DNA of 64,000 nt from assembly GCA_944320135.1 (NCBI GenBank), contig CALUGI010000001.1:1-64000 (forward strand), in the 5' to 3' direction. This DNA is from an uncultured Phocaeicola sp. (GTDB lineage: Bacteria > Bacteroidota > Bacteroidia > Bacteroidales > Bacteroidaceae). Positions 49,977-59,011 of the stretch are shown piece by piece (within the stretch, counting starts at the first letter, position 1; every line of letters begins with the position of its first letter). The notes beneath the pieces are model-generated. The model ran no database searches. It was not told where the DNA came from and saw only the letters and a program-made list of their open reading frames with translations. The position numbers and the translations under genes were made by a program.

Positions 49977-51446
49977 TCAGAATGCGCAGATAGGGTGATA
50001 TACTTCACCAGCTATGCCGTACCAATTGCTGTCATTGCCCGTACCAGATGCCATCAGATAAAAACCGGTCAAGCCTACTTCTGGACTATGATAGGTAACA
50101 GACGGTATGTTTCCGGTCAAGGTTGCCCCGTTCACTTTCCCCATTTGTCGGTTGATACGGTCAGCTCCGTCCGCTGATGCGGCCTCCGGATTAGCGGAAC
50201 CCCGTATCAAATACTTCAATTCGTGGAATGAAGGAGCATACCATTCGGTCGCGCCAGCAATTTTCTCGCTATGGTTATTCAATGCCACAAACAGAAAACC
50301 GGGTGCTTCTGCGGCTTTTTCCTTTAATATTTGGGTTATTTTGTAACCGTTCGGTTCATTTGTTACATCAAGCAGACCGTCTAACGCCTCTTTTATCACC
50401 CCTTTTACCGTAGCGTCGTCCGAACCGCCAAAACTTTGCCCGGCTACAATGGAAACGACCAGCCCATGACTTCCGTTGAACCCGGCGTAATCACTTGATG
50501 CCAGACCGTTTGTCATAGCAAAAGAGCCGAATTCTTCGCCATCCATCGTATGGAACACGATGCCCTTGCAGGCGAGTCCTGCCGGGAGAGAGGCCGCGTT
50601 TCCCGGAATGACCACCGCATTTCCCGCATCAGAAACGCAATAGAAATCGCCGGGCGCAACGGACGCTTCTTCTCCGTCCGAGGTGAGACAGGGAAAAGTG
50701 TAGCAATGATTGGACTCCAAGGCAAGGGCTTCGCTCAAAGTCTTTGCGTATGTCGTACCTCCTATGGTATAGAAATAGCGGAAATCGTTCGGGTTCAATT
50801 CCCCTCCGTCCATGAGACAGAGATATTTCCCGTCCATTGCTTCGGGGACGTACCGCTCGTCGCCGATAGAGAAAGACACGTCGGAAAGGTCTATCGGGAA
50901 AGTGTATGTTTCTTCGCCTGCCGTTACGCTTCCTTCTGCCGAGAACGAGACGAGCGAGAAGGCATGTTCGAAATCCACGGTCAGTTCGGGAGCGTTGACC
51001 TCGATTTCCGAGACCAGCAAGTCCCTGTCTTTGAATTCTTCCGCCGAAGCCCAATTGTCCAAGCCTTTGAGTTCGTCCGCCGAAGCGACCGGACTTAGAT
51101 TCTCAACATACGGGAAATAAGCGACGGCCTTCCGGATTTTGCCCGAATAGCTTGCGTCCTCCACATTGTTCCAGACACCGTTGGCGTATTCGAAAGGGAT
51201 ATTCTCCGTAGCGTTCCCGTCCGCATCAACCAGCATGAGGCCGATGCGGTCTCCATCCTCGAAAGTTACGGTAACCCCGTCGTTTGAGACACGGCTTCCG
51301 GCGGAAAAGTCTGCCACGCTGACGCTTCGGATGCTGAATGCGCCGGGGGAGGAAATATCTTCCTGCATCAATGTGTCGTCCTGCGTGCAGGCCGAGAAAA
51401 ACAGCGCTGAGAGGGCTGCTATATGATATATGTATTTCAGTTTCAT
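49977..51446 (-). CDS. Fimbrillin-like surface lipoprotein (489 aa)
   Basis: Lipoprotein signal MKLKYIYHIAALSALFFSAC followed by TQDDTLMQED, an acidic stretch typical of surface-exported lipoproteins in this phylum. The region to about residue 270 has the fimbrillin/Mfa-like layout: an opening SRVSNDGVTVTFEDGDRIGL, KAVAYFPYVENL and later beta strands. The last 170 residues (DFYCVSDAGNAVVIPGNAAS to the end) resemble the DUF1566-type domain that often ends such proteins (AGATEWYAPSFHELKYLIRG). It may be a pilus subunit, an adhesin or a glycan-binding protein; its position inside a glycosidase operon favours the last. Paralogous in layout to the next gene. Confidence 0.75.
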   Translation of the reverse strand: MKLKYIYHIAALSALFFSACTQDDTLMQEDISSPGAFSIRSVSVADFSAGSRVSNDGVTVTFEDGDRIGLMLVDADGNATENIPFEYANGVWNNVEDASYSGKIRKAVAYFPYVENLSPVASADELKGLDNWASAEEFKDRDLLVSEIEVNAPELTVDFEHAFSLVSFSAEGSVTAGEETYTFPIDLSDVSFSIGDERYVPEAMDGKYLCLMDGGELNPNDFRYFYTIGGTTYAKTLSEALALESNHCYTFPCLTSDGEEASVAPGDFYCVSDAGNAVVIPGNAASLPAGLACKGIVFHTMDGEEFGSFAMTNGLASSDYAGFNGSHGLVVSIVAGQSFGGSDDATVKGVIKEALDGLLDVTNEPNGYKITQILKEKAAEAPGFLFVALNNHSEKIAGATEWYAPSFHELKYLIRGSANPEAASADGADRINRQMGKVNGATLTGNIPSVTYHSPEVGLTGFYLMASGTGNDSNWYGIAGEVYHPICAF

Positions 51447-51467
51447 GATTACTCGTTTTTATATTTG

Positions 51468-53216
51468 TCAGAAGGTGATGATAAGACGGACCTTGGATTC
51501 CGTTGCAGAACTCTGCCAGAATGTCGCGTTCGTGTCCGCTCCATTGCTAAAAGTCACATGGTAAGCATTGCTTCCGTCGTTGTCGAAAGAACAATCCCAG
51601 TAGTCTCCATCCAAGGGCGCGCAGCCTTCGATTGTTTCTCCCGCAAGGATTGCCAAATCTTTCAGTTGGGTATGCGAAGGAAGATACCAGCCCGAAGTGT
51701 CGGGTATCGCATTGTTTTGGTTCTTAGCGCGGGAGGCTTCGGCCGCAGGCATCGAGCCTTCCGAAGCGTCCGCCTGAGCCAAGAGGTATTCCGTTTGGAG
51801 ATAACCTATGTATAAGGAGGTCTGTCCGTCCATCGCGTTCTCCGGAGATTCTGCGCCGAGCAGCGACACGGCACCGTCTTTCCATTTGTATTTGCCGTCC
51901 ACGCCTCCGGTTTCATCTCCCAGGGCAACCGCATATCCATGAACGGCCGTCAGCCTCCCGCCATAACGGGACGCATCATCCGTCTCGTGCTTCCCTACTC
52001 TGAACACGACTCCGGCCGTGCCGTTCTCCTTGTAGGTCTCGCCATAAGTCCCGTCCGTGTAGAGGTAATATCCCACCTCCATGTATTCCGTCGTGTACGC
52101 CAGTCTGATGTCCGAGCGGATATTCTTGAACGTGAACGTGACCTTTCCGCCTGAAACGGAACGCTCTCTGTCGCACAAGCCTTCGAAGTCAATGCCTCCG
52201 CTCGCGTTGTTTTCCGTATAAGTGATGGAGAAGCCCTCGGCCGCATCGGAGATGAAAGTTCCGCTCCCAAAGCCTTCGGCCTCATAATCGGCCAGACCGG
52301 ATATTTCGGCGGGGATTATAGCTTTGAACAAAGCGTCCTGTACACCCTCCGTTGCGCCTTCTTCCCATCCGATGCTTTCCGACTTCATGTCCACCTCCAG
52401 CCCTTCTTTGGTAACGGACAGGTAATACCTCTGCCATGTGTTCGGAAGCAGGTCGCCGGTTCGCTTCTTTACGTCGTTCGGGTTGTTCCGGCTTGGGGTG
52501 TAGATGTAAGTGTTTCCTCCTATTTCCACCTTGATCAGAGGTTTCTCCCACATCTCGCACGGAACCATCATCGCTTCGCCTTCCCAATAGTATTCGCTCC
52601 GCATGATACGGGTGGAGATTTCCTTGTCGGGCTCGCCCACCGGGGTGACTGTGCCGTCCGTATAAGTGGCGGCTCCGTAACCGAGGAAGGTGACCTTTGC
52701 GGCATCAATCTCTTGCTGGGTATATCCGCTATTCTCATCCGTTATCTGGAGCTCCCACCATAGGCGGGTCATGCGGTGCGTGAAGAAGAAACGCACAATC
52801 TTCGACTCCACCTTGGCGTGGCTTGCCAGCAGGTCGCAATTGAAAAGCAGTTCTTCCGTGGTCTGGTTCGTCAGGTCGATTTCCTTGTCTGTGTATGGAG
52901 TCCAGGCCGTTACGTCGTAAGCCTCGCCCTCCCATGCGTAGGGAGTTTCTTCCGTAGTCATCACTCCCTCCGTGTCTACGGTATAGGTCTTTACGGTTTC
53001 GCCCGATTTCACGGCAATCCGTTCGTCACCGTCCCAGGCGCTTTCCGTCACCCGGCTCACGGGATTGTCCACTTTTGCGGAAAAGACGACTTCTCCGCTT
53101 CCGCCCAGGCTCTCAATGTCCGTTTCGCTCGTGCAGGAAAGGACTCCCAAGCTGACCGCACAAGCCCAAAGACCCAAGCGGTTGTTTCGTATGTTTTTAG
53201 CGTTCATCTTATTCAA
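51468..53216 (-). CDS. Fimbrillin-like surface lipoprotein (582 aa)
   Basis: Signal with lipid cysteine in VLSCTSETDIES, then a fimbrillin-like N-terminal region (SRVTESAWDGDERIAVKSGE, YAWEGEAYDVTAWTPYTDKE, FFFTHRMTRLWWELQITD) that recalls the HrmR-x-x-x-x-L strand of fimbrillin-like proteins. A middle domain (about 300-420) and a C-terminal DUF1566-like part (NAIPDTSGWYLPSHTQLKDL) follow. It lies 21 nt ahead of the smaller paralogue and 112 nt behind the GH16 gene, in a spacer holding degenerate repeat units. Same uncertainty about role: pilus component or glycan binding. Confidence 0.75.
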   Translation of the reverse strand: MNKMNAKNIRNNRLGLWACAVSLGVLSCTSETDIESLGGSGEVVFSAKVDNPVSRVTESAWDGDERIAVKSGETVKTYTVDTEGVMTTEETPYAWEGEAYDVTAWTPYTDKEIDLTNQTTEELLFNCDLLASHAKVESKIVRFFFTHRMTRLWWELQITDENSGYTQQEIDAAKVTFLGYGAATYTDGTVTPVGEPDKEISTRIMRSEYYWEGEAMMVPCEMWEKPLIKVEIGGNTYIYTPSRNNPNDVKKRTGDLLPNTWQRYYLSVTKEGLEVDMKSESIGWEEGATEGVQDALFKAIIPAEISGLADYEAEGFGSGTFISDAAEGFSITYTENNASGGIDFEGLCDRERSVSGGKVTFTFKNIRSDIRLAYTTEYMEVGYYLYTDGTYGETYKENGTAGVVFRVGKHETDDASRYGGRLTAVHGYAVALGDETGGVDGKYKWKDGAVSLLGAESPENAMDGQTSLYIGYLQTEYLLAQADASEGSMPAAEASRAKNQNNAIPDTSGWYLPSHTQLKDLAILAGETIEGCAPLDGDYWDCSFDNDGSNAYHVTFSNGADTNATFWQSSATESKVRLIITF

Positions 53217-53252
53217 TTTAAGCGTTTGTTCTTACTCTTTCGACGGGTTTCC

Positions 53253-53319
53253 GCATCGCGCCTGCCCGCTTTTTTTGTTTTGCCTCCGCGTTTTTTTGCA
53301 AGGACGGCCGTCTTTCCGG
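53253..53319. repeat. Degenerate 22-nt repeat units between GH16 and fimbrillin-like genes
   Basis: T-rich and GC-rich segments alternate with about 22-nt spacing (53253-53276, 53278-53299, 53300-53319), for example TTTTGCCTCCGCGTTTTTTT. This is the weakest member of the family and lies inside an operon rather than between transcription units. Confidence 0.35.
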
Positions 53320-53328
53320 ACGTTCCGC

Positions 53329-54276
53329 TCATTGCATCTCCGGATTCAGAAGCCCTTTGTCGGAATCCTCTCCGTTGAAGTCCCAGCCGTTGATGGAACT
53401 CCCGGAGGAAAGGTCTCCGTAGTTGGCATCCGGGTCGATGTCTTCCGGTTTCTGGTAGACCCTTACATAGTCCACGTACATGCTTTGGGGGAAGTATGTG
53501 TCGTCCGTCGGGTTTCCTCCGAACGTTCCTCCCACCGCCACGTTGAGGATAAGGAAGAAAGGATGGTCGAACGCCCATTCCCCGTCCGTTACGGCTGCTT
53601 TCTCCACCCGGTGGTAGGGCGTTCCGTCTACGAGGAATACGATTTTTTCCTTGTCCCATTCCACTGCAAACACGTGGAAGTCCGTATCGAAACGCCGGTC
53701 TTGATAGCCGAACGTGCTGGTGACGGGGTTTCCTCCCGAACGTCCCGGCATGTGCAGCGCGCTCGACACGATGTTGGGCTGTATCCCTTTGTTCTCCATA
53801 ATGTCTATCTCTCCGCACGCAGGCCACGTGCGGGTGGCATAGTCCGCGCCGAGCATCCAGAAGGCAGGCCAGAGACCCACGCCATAGGGGAGCGTCAGAC
53901 GGGCTTCGGCGCGTCCGTATTGAAATTCGAACAAGCCTTCGGTCTTGATTCTTGCGGAAGAATAGGTCGCTCCGTCCCCGTCTTTCAGGGCCGTTATCTT
54001 CAGGCATCCTTCGCCCTTGAAGGTGGTGTACGAAGCGTTCTTCTCCTTGTCCGTATAGTTCTGCAGCTCACCGTTGCCGAACCCCGACGCGCCCAGTTCG
54101 TATGTCCACTTCGACGGGTTGGGCCGGTTGTCCTCGGTCGGGGTGTCGAACTCGTCCGACCACACCAGCACCCATCCGTTGTCTTCGGGATTCCCGCCTG
54201 TTTCGGGCGTATCTTCCTCGCAGCTTCCCAACGCCAAGGCCAGGAAGCCGAGCAGTATTGTCTTATAATGTTTCAT
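53329..54276 (-). CDS. GH16 endo-beta-glucanase (laminarinase type), surface lipoprotein
   Basis: 315 residues. Lipid cysteine C19 (ALGSCEEDTPE) with acidic residues next to it, suggesting export to the cell surface. The GH16 jelly roll shows VLVWSDEFDTP, GNGELQNYTDKEKNAS, ARIKTEGLFEFQYGRAEARL, GLWPAFWMLG and the active site GEIDIMEN (nucleophile E156, acid/base E161), matching the GH16_3 laminarinase group acting on beta-1,3 or mixed beta-1,3/1,4-glucan. It would cut the polymer outside the cell. 13 nt behind the glycan-binding lipoprotein gene. Confidence 0.92.
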   Translation of the reverse strand: MKHYKTILLGFLALALGSCEEDTPETGGNPEDNGWVLVWSDEFDTPTEDNRPNPSKWTYELGASGFGNGELQNYTDKEKNASYTTFKGEGCLKITALKDGDGATYSSARIKTEGLFEFQYGRAEARLTLPYGVGLWPAFWMLGADYATRTWPACGEIDIMENKGIQPNIVSSALHMPGRSGGNPVTSTFGYQDRRFDTDFHVFAVEWDKEKIVFLVDGTPYHRVEKAAVTDGEWAFDHPFFLILNVAVGGTFGGNPTDDTYFPQSMYVDYVRVYQKPEDIDPDANYGDLSSGSSINGWDFNGEDSDKGLLNPEMQ

Positions 54277-54289
54277 AGGTCAGTTCTTT

Positions 54290-55603
54290 TTAATAGAAGT
54301 AAATGTTGTCTACGAGAATGTTCTGATAGTTTGGGGTTCCGTCGGTAATGGCCAGTTGCAGCTGGTGAATGCTTGATGCTCCGTTGAGCGGAACATCTAC
54401 CGAAACCCATTCTCCTGTCTTGAGCGGGACGGCGGCTTGTTGCCCGGCATGGGTGCCGTCTGCATTGATGTCCGCCGACACGTCAATCTGCGCACCTTCC
54501 ACTTCGTCCTGCAACAGGATGTCGATATGGACACAAGTCTTGCCCGTGGTGTTTGCATCCTCGTCGAGCACGATGCCGACAAAGTTGAAGTTTCCGTAGT
54601 GCATGATGTGATGGTTTTCGCTGAGCGTTATCTCATCGTTTGTGGTTGTCTGATAGGGTGCCCAATAGCCGTTCATGGGCGATGAAAGGGTGTTGGCGTA
54701 ATTGTCGCAATACAGGGAAACCACGTCCGCCTCGTCTTTGTCCGGTTCCGGAGCAAAGTCATAGACACCCGTTATCGTGATGGAGCCTTCCGCTTCGTTC
54801 GGAGTGAGCACCGCCCGGTCTTTCGCTCCGTGGAAAGAGATTACGTTTCCTTCCACCGTAGCCACTTCGGGATTGGACGAGCTGAAGGTGAAGTATTTCG
54901 AGGAAACCGTCATCTCCTGATCCATGCCGTTGGGAAGATTGACGAATGCCGTAAGCTCGCTTATCTCGATGTCCCCGGTGGGGAAGCCCGCCATGCTGGT
55001 GTCCGCAATACGGGTGTGTGCCAGCGTTCCGAGTTTCTCGAACTTCACTTCATCGAACCATATCGCATATCCTTCACCGTCCACCGCTCCGGCTGAATAA
55101 AAGAACAGCCCTTTTTCGGAAGTCAGCCTTGAAGGGTTGGGAAGAGGCACGATGACCTTCTTCCAGTTGACGTCCAGTTTCACATCGGAAAGCGTTACCG
55201 TGTACTCCGGGCTGTCCCCGTAATTCCCTATTCCCGTTACGATTGTTGTCGGGACGGTCGATTTGGCATAGAAAGTCAGCGCGTCATATCCTGACATGTC
55301 CCTTCCAGCCTCCGCAAAGAAGGTTCCTCCGGCGAAGTTCCCCATAAGGTCGTTCGGATTGGGCACTTCCACCCTGATAGAGGCGGTGCCGCTGTATTTT
55401 GTTTCGGTGTCCTGACTCAGATTGGTCGGCTTCCCCCATGCCTGATAGTCCACTCCGGAAGCGAACCCGTCGATGAAGACCTCAGACAGATTCGGACTTG
55501 TGGCCAATACGTCCGTATCTATATCCCTCTCGCATCCCGCCAACGCCATCAAGACTGCGGAGAAAGAGAGTGCGTATGCTGCATTCAATATGTATTTGTC
55601 CAT
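54290..55603 (-). CDS. Putative surface glycan-binding lipoprotein
   Basis: 437 residues with lipid cysteine in LAGCERDIDTD. Residues 40-200 look like a carbohydrate-binding jelly roll (DGFASGVDYQAWGKPTNLSQ, YSGTASIRVEVPNPND, SGYDALTFYAKS, EGYAIWFDEVKFEKL). Residues 210-290 resemble a bacterial Ig-like spacer (SNPEVATVEGNVISF). Residues 295-437 are a second binding-like domain of similar plan (HHIMHYGNFNFVGI, WVSVDVPLNGASSIHQLQLA, NILVDNIYFY). This binding-spacer-binding build and the place next to a GH16 gene fit a surface glycan-binding protein. No enzyme motif is seen. Confidence 0.72.
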   Translation of the reverse strand: MDKYILNAAYALSFSAVLMALAGCERDIDTDVLATSPNLSEVFIDGFASGVDYQAWGKPTNLSQDTETKYSGTASIRVEVPNPNDLMGNFAGGTFFAEAGRDMSGYDALTFYAKSTVPTTIVTGIGNYGDSPEYTVTLSDVKLDVNWKKVIVPLPNPSRLTSEKGLFFYSAGAVDGEGYAIWFDEVKFEKLGTLAHTRIADTSMAGFPTGDIEISELTAFVNLPNGMDQEMTVSSKYFTFSSSNPEVATVEGNVISFHGAKDRAVLTPNEAEGSITITGVYDFAPEPDKDEADVVSLYCDNYANTLSSPMNGYWAPYQTTTNDEITLSENHHIMHYGNFNFVGIVLDEDANTTGKTCVHIDILLQDEVEGAQIDVSADINADGTHAGQQAAVPLKTGEWVSVDVPLNGASSIHQLQLAITDGTPNYQNILVDNIYFY

Positions 55604-55630
55604 AAAAGAGTTTGTTAAAGTTTGCGGTGA

Positions 55631-58600
55631 TTAGAATAGACTGAACGAGATGTAGGTTCGGATTTCCCATTCGTTTCCTTTGGGTGCGCCGGGGATGTCC
55701 GCACTTTCCGTGAAGCCTCCGTTCCCGTCAGACACGTATCCGGCGAGATAGCGGTTGGAATATTGGTCAAGCGTGCGGTAAGTGCCCCTGATTCCTACAC
55801 GTGTGGACAACGGGCCGAGCCATTTCGGTTTGAAAAGGTTGGTCGAAAGGTCTACCATGCACTGGAAAGGGAAAGTCAGGTTGAAGTCCCGGTGGTAGTC
55901 ATACGGCCCCCAGTCGTTGAACTTCAGTGCGGCGTTCAGCCTGATTTTCCTGTAAATCATCTGAAGGTCTCCGCCTCCTCGTCTGATCAGACGTTCATCG
56001 TCGCCGTTGGCTTGTGCCGTACCGAGGTATGCGCTTGCGATAAATCCGAAGTCCTTAGTTACTCTGGACGTTACTTTCAGGTTGGTTTCCCATAAGTCGT
56101 GTGCCGGGGCTGAATTGGCGAAAGCGAAAGTGGAACGTCCGTCGGCCAGAATACCGATGGCTGCATCCTGGGCGGTAGGAAGATGGCGGTAGACGAATCC
56201 GAGCGAAGCTGCAAACGGAGCGTCTTCCGTCTCGTCATTGTCCCAGTCGTACATCCATGTGCCCGGAGTGGGGTCGTAGGTCAGCAGCAACTCGCCGGCA
56301 GTCGTTTCACGATTGCTTCTCACGGCAAACGGGTCGTCCAATATGTTTCTCAGTCTTCCCGGAGCGTCCACTCCGTTCGGCATAGGGCCTACAAGCGGCT
56401 TCTGCCACAAGAAGTTCGGGGCAATCTGGAAGTTCCCTATCTGATAGGTGAATCCGGCGAGCACGTTCTGTTGGTTTCCGCTTCCGCTGTCTTTCAGTTT
56501 CCATCCGGTCAGCGTCCGTGTGTTGTCCGCTCCGCCGCCTGCTACCAGTCCCATGATGGCTCCTTGCGCATACATGTTAAAGTTCCCTCCGCTGTACACC
56601 ACTTTCAGCTTTCCGCCGAAAGTGTCCGATGTTTTCACTTCATCCTGATAGACAGTGGCTGTGGGGCTGTATTCTTTGGTGGCCTGGAATGTCCTTCCTA
56701 CCAGAGTCGTTCCTGACCATAGCCCGCCCAGTGTAACATCGAAACGTCCGAAACGCCGCTGTACCATCAGTGAGGCACGGGTGTTTTTCGGAGTTGGGAT
56801 TACGAAAGAGGTGACGGTTTCGTTTCGCTGGTCAATGTCGTAATGGAAGATACCTCCCACGTTCCAATTGCCGAAAGTCCGATAGTATTTGACGAGCAGA
56901 GCCGGGTTCGCGCCCCACCACAGTTCCGGTCCGAAAGCCAGCTTCAGTCCGGAGAACCATCTCTTGCCCTCGATTTCGCATCCAAGCGGGGCCTCGCCTC
57001 CGTAGATATCCATGTTGTCGCCGTAGCTTGCCTCCTGATAGAGTCCGAAGAAGTCGCCTTCATATCCCCAATGGTAGTGGGGCTTGCGGAAAAATGCGTT
57101 CAGGTTGAACAGGCTGCCGTCCCAGTTGAAGCTGGCGCTGTAGACCTTGATGCGTTCCAGCGGACCCAAATCGATGTATTCTCCGTTTTCATTGATGTAG
57201 TTCGTCCGGCCTCTGTTTTCATAGAAAATTTCGTCAATCGGATTCTCCGCCACGTTTCCGAGCACGTTCACGGTCACTTCCGCGTGGACGTTCTCCGCCG
57301 GTTTGGACTCCACGCCCACGTAGAACGATTCCGTATGGTCAAAGCCCTTTGAACTGGGGAAGCTGGCAGGAGCGTCCGCTCTTGTTTCCGGAGTCGTGGT
57401 ATGCCTTGCTCCCGTATAGAAAGTGGTGAAATCACCTCTCAGCTGGCTCAGGCCGATCAGTCTGGTCTTTTCGCCCTGCAAGGCGGCCTTGTCGCTTCTG
57501 GCGGACAGGACGGACGACATTACGTTGACATCTGAAATCTGGCTTATGATGGAAGATGTAGTGCTTCCGGAAGCATACGGGTTGATTTTATGTACGTCTC
57601 TCAGCACATAATATGCGGCACGCGGATAAAGCTCGTATATGCCTCTGGCATCGGGAGTACCTTTGGCGCATACGCCGAACCATTCCTCGTTCATGTTGTT
57701 CGCCCCTTCCACATAGTCGAACTTATAACCCCCGTTGCTCCATGAAGCCCGCGTGTCGTGGATGCTCAGGTTCGTGGTCTGTCCGGTTTTCCACCATCCG
57801 TCCGCCCATTGGAAGGTGAATCCTCCGATGGCGTTTCCGTTGTTTCCAAGCCCGGCGGCGTTCAGATAGATTTCCGCCCAGTTTTTCAGCAAAATGTCGG
57901 CTTGTTCTTTTTGAGCTTCGCCCTGCGTTACGGCATTGAACGCATCCGACCCGAATTCCGTGAACAACACGGGTTTGCCGCACTCCGCCTTTACCCTGCT
58001 GAACAAGTCTCCGAACGATTCGCCCCGATAGCAGTTGATGCCCAATATGTCCACGTCCTTGCATTCTTTGGCGATGAGGTCGAGGAACATCAGGTCGCCG
58101 TTGCAGATGGCGATAGGGCACGAAGGATTCATCCGCTTCATTTCAACCGCCGCTTCGTTGAATATCTTGTAAAGATGGACGGCCTGTTGGGTCGACTTGC
58201 GGTCTTCGACAGGAATATCCTCCGCTTCTGCTCCTTGCCAGAACAGCCCGTAGTTGTTTTCGTTTCCTAATAAATAAAGGAGTACGCCGGGAGTGCCGTT
58301 GAATTTCTCCACCATGCCTCGCGCTTCGGCAAGAAGGGCTTTCCGCACGCGGGGGTCGGAGTAGTCCGTATTGCCCATCCATACGCCGTCCAGCGTCAGT
58401 CCGTAGCGTCCGAACGTGGTGTTGACCATCGTGTAGATGCCGTATTGTTCATAGATGTAGCGCACCCATCTGGCCGGAACGTCCGCATACAATCGGATGG
58501 CGTTCGCACCCATATTTTTCAGCAGGGGCATGTCCGCATCGAGAGCGGCCTTGATTACATCATCCGATTGCGCCCATAAGGAATAAGAATAGTTGGTTCC

Positions 58601-58822
58601 GATAGGGAAATAGTCCCAGTTCATTCCGTTTACCATGAACGGCTTGCCGTTTACGGTCAGCCGTGCCCCCGTCGGGTCGTTCACCACGGCAACCTTGCCG
58701 CTCTGCGCCGAAAGGGGAGCGGACAAGAGGAATGACAAGGACAATGCCATCGCATTTTTCAAAGAACGGTGCGCGAACGCACGTCTTACGACCTGCTTTA
58801 AACTCAGCTTTTCTTGTCTCAT
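55631..58822 (-). CDS. Clan-A glycosidase (GH2/GH5-like TIM barrel) fused to an outer-membrane beta-barrel
   Basis: 1063 residues with a signal peptide ending near PLSA (about 39). Residues 55-440 form a TIM-barrel glycosidase: LTVNGKPFMVNGMNWDYFPI, NMGANAIRLYADVPARWVRY, acid/base E188 in LLGNENNYG and nucleophile E289 in VLFTEFGSDAF, then GGFTFQWADGWWK. From about 540 to the end the sequence alternates short aromatic beta strands and turns (ASFNWDGSLFNLNAFFRKPH, FNMYAQGAIMGLVAGG, LNAALKFNDWG) and ends in TYISFSLF, an aromatic C-terminus as in outer-membrane barrels. So the enzyme seems anchored by its own barrel. It is the first gene of the locus. The exact GH family is uncertain. Confidence 0.75.
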   Translation of the reverse strand: MRQEKLSLKQVVRRAFAHRSLKNAMALSLSFLLSAPLSAQSGKVAVVNDPTGARLTVNGKPFMVNGMNWDYFPIGTNYSYSLWAQSDDVIKAALDADMPLLKNMGANAIRLYADVPARWVRYIYEQYGIYTMVNTTFGRYGLTLDGVWMGNTDYSDPRVRKALLAEARGMVEKFNGTPGVLLYLLGNENNYGLFWQGAEAEDIPVEDRKSTQQAVHLYKIFNEAAVEMKRMNPSCPIAICNGDLMFLDLIAKECKDVDILGINCYRGESFGDLFSRVKAECGKPVLFTEFGSDAFNAVTQGEAQKEQADILLKNWAEIYLNAAGLGNNGNAIGGFTFQWADGWWKTGQTTNLSIHDTRASWSNGGYKFDYVEGANNMNEEWFGVCAKGTPDARGIYELYPRAAYYVLRDVHKINPYASGSTTSSIISQISDVNVMSSVLSARSDKAALQGEKTRLIGLSQLRGDFTTFYTGARHTTTPETRADAPASFPSSKGFDHTESFYVGVESKPAENVHAEVTVNVLGNVAENPIDEIFYENRGRTNYINENGEYIDLGPLERIKVYSASFNWDGSLFNLNAFFRKPHYHWGYEGDFFGLYQEASYGDNMDIYGGEAPLGCEIEGKRWFSGLKLAFGPELWWGANPALLVKYYRTFGNWNVGGIFHYDIDQRNETVTSFVIPTPKNTRASLMVQRRFGRFDVTLGGLWSGTTLVGRTFQATKEYSPTATVYQDEVKTSDTFGGKLKVVYSGGNFNMYAQGAIMGLVAGGGADNTRTLTGWKLKDSGSGNQQNVLAGFTYQIGNFQIAPNFLWQKPLVGPMPNGVDAPGRLRNILDDPFAVRSNRETTAGELLLTYDPTPGTWMYDWDNDETEDAPFAASLGFVYRHLPTAQDAAIGILADGRSTFAFANSAPAHDLWETNLKVTSRVTKDFGFIASAYLGTAQANGDDERLIRRGGGDLQMIYRKIRLNAALKFNDWGPYDYHRDFNLTFPFQCMVDLSTNLFKPKWLGPLSTRVGIRGTYRTLDQYSNRYLAGYVSDGNGGFTESADIPGAPKGNEWEIRTYISFSLF

Positions 58823-58867
58823 AAATCAATTTTAAAAGTTAACACTATCCATTTTCGTTCTCTGAGG

Positions 58868-58875
58868 CAAAGATA
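58868..58875 (-). promoter_or_regulatory. -7 element of the beta-glucan-type locus
   Basis: TATCTTTG on the minus strand, 45 nt ahead of the glycosidase-barrel gene; six genes follow on the same strand with gaps of 13-112 nt, so this may serve them all. Confidence 0.55.
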
Positions 58876-59011
58876 ATATAGCATATAGCGCGGTGTATAT
58901 GCAAGTAAACGGTAGAAGTAAACTCTTTTACGATTAGCCTATTGTAAATCAAGAAAGTAACTTTTCGAGAAGTAAACCGAGTTCCTTTCCGGATTGCGCC
59001 ATCGCGTCTCC

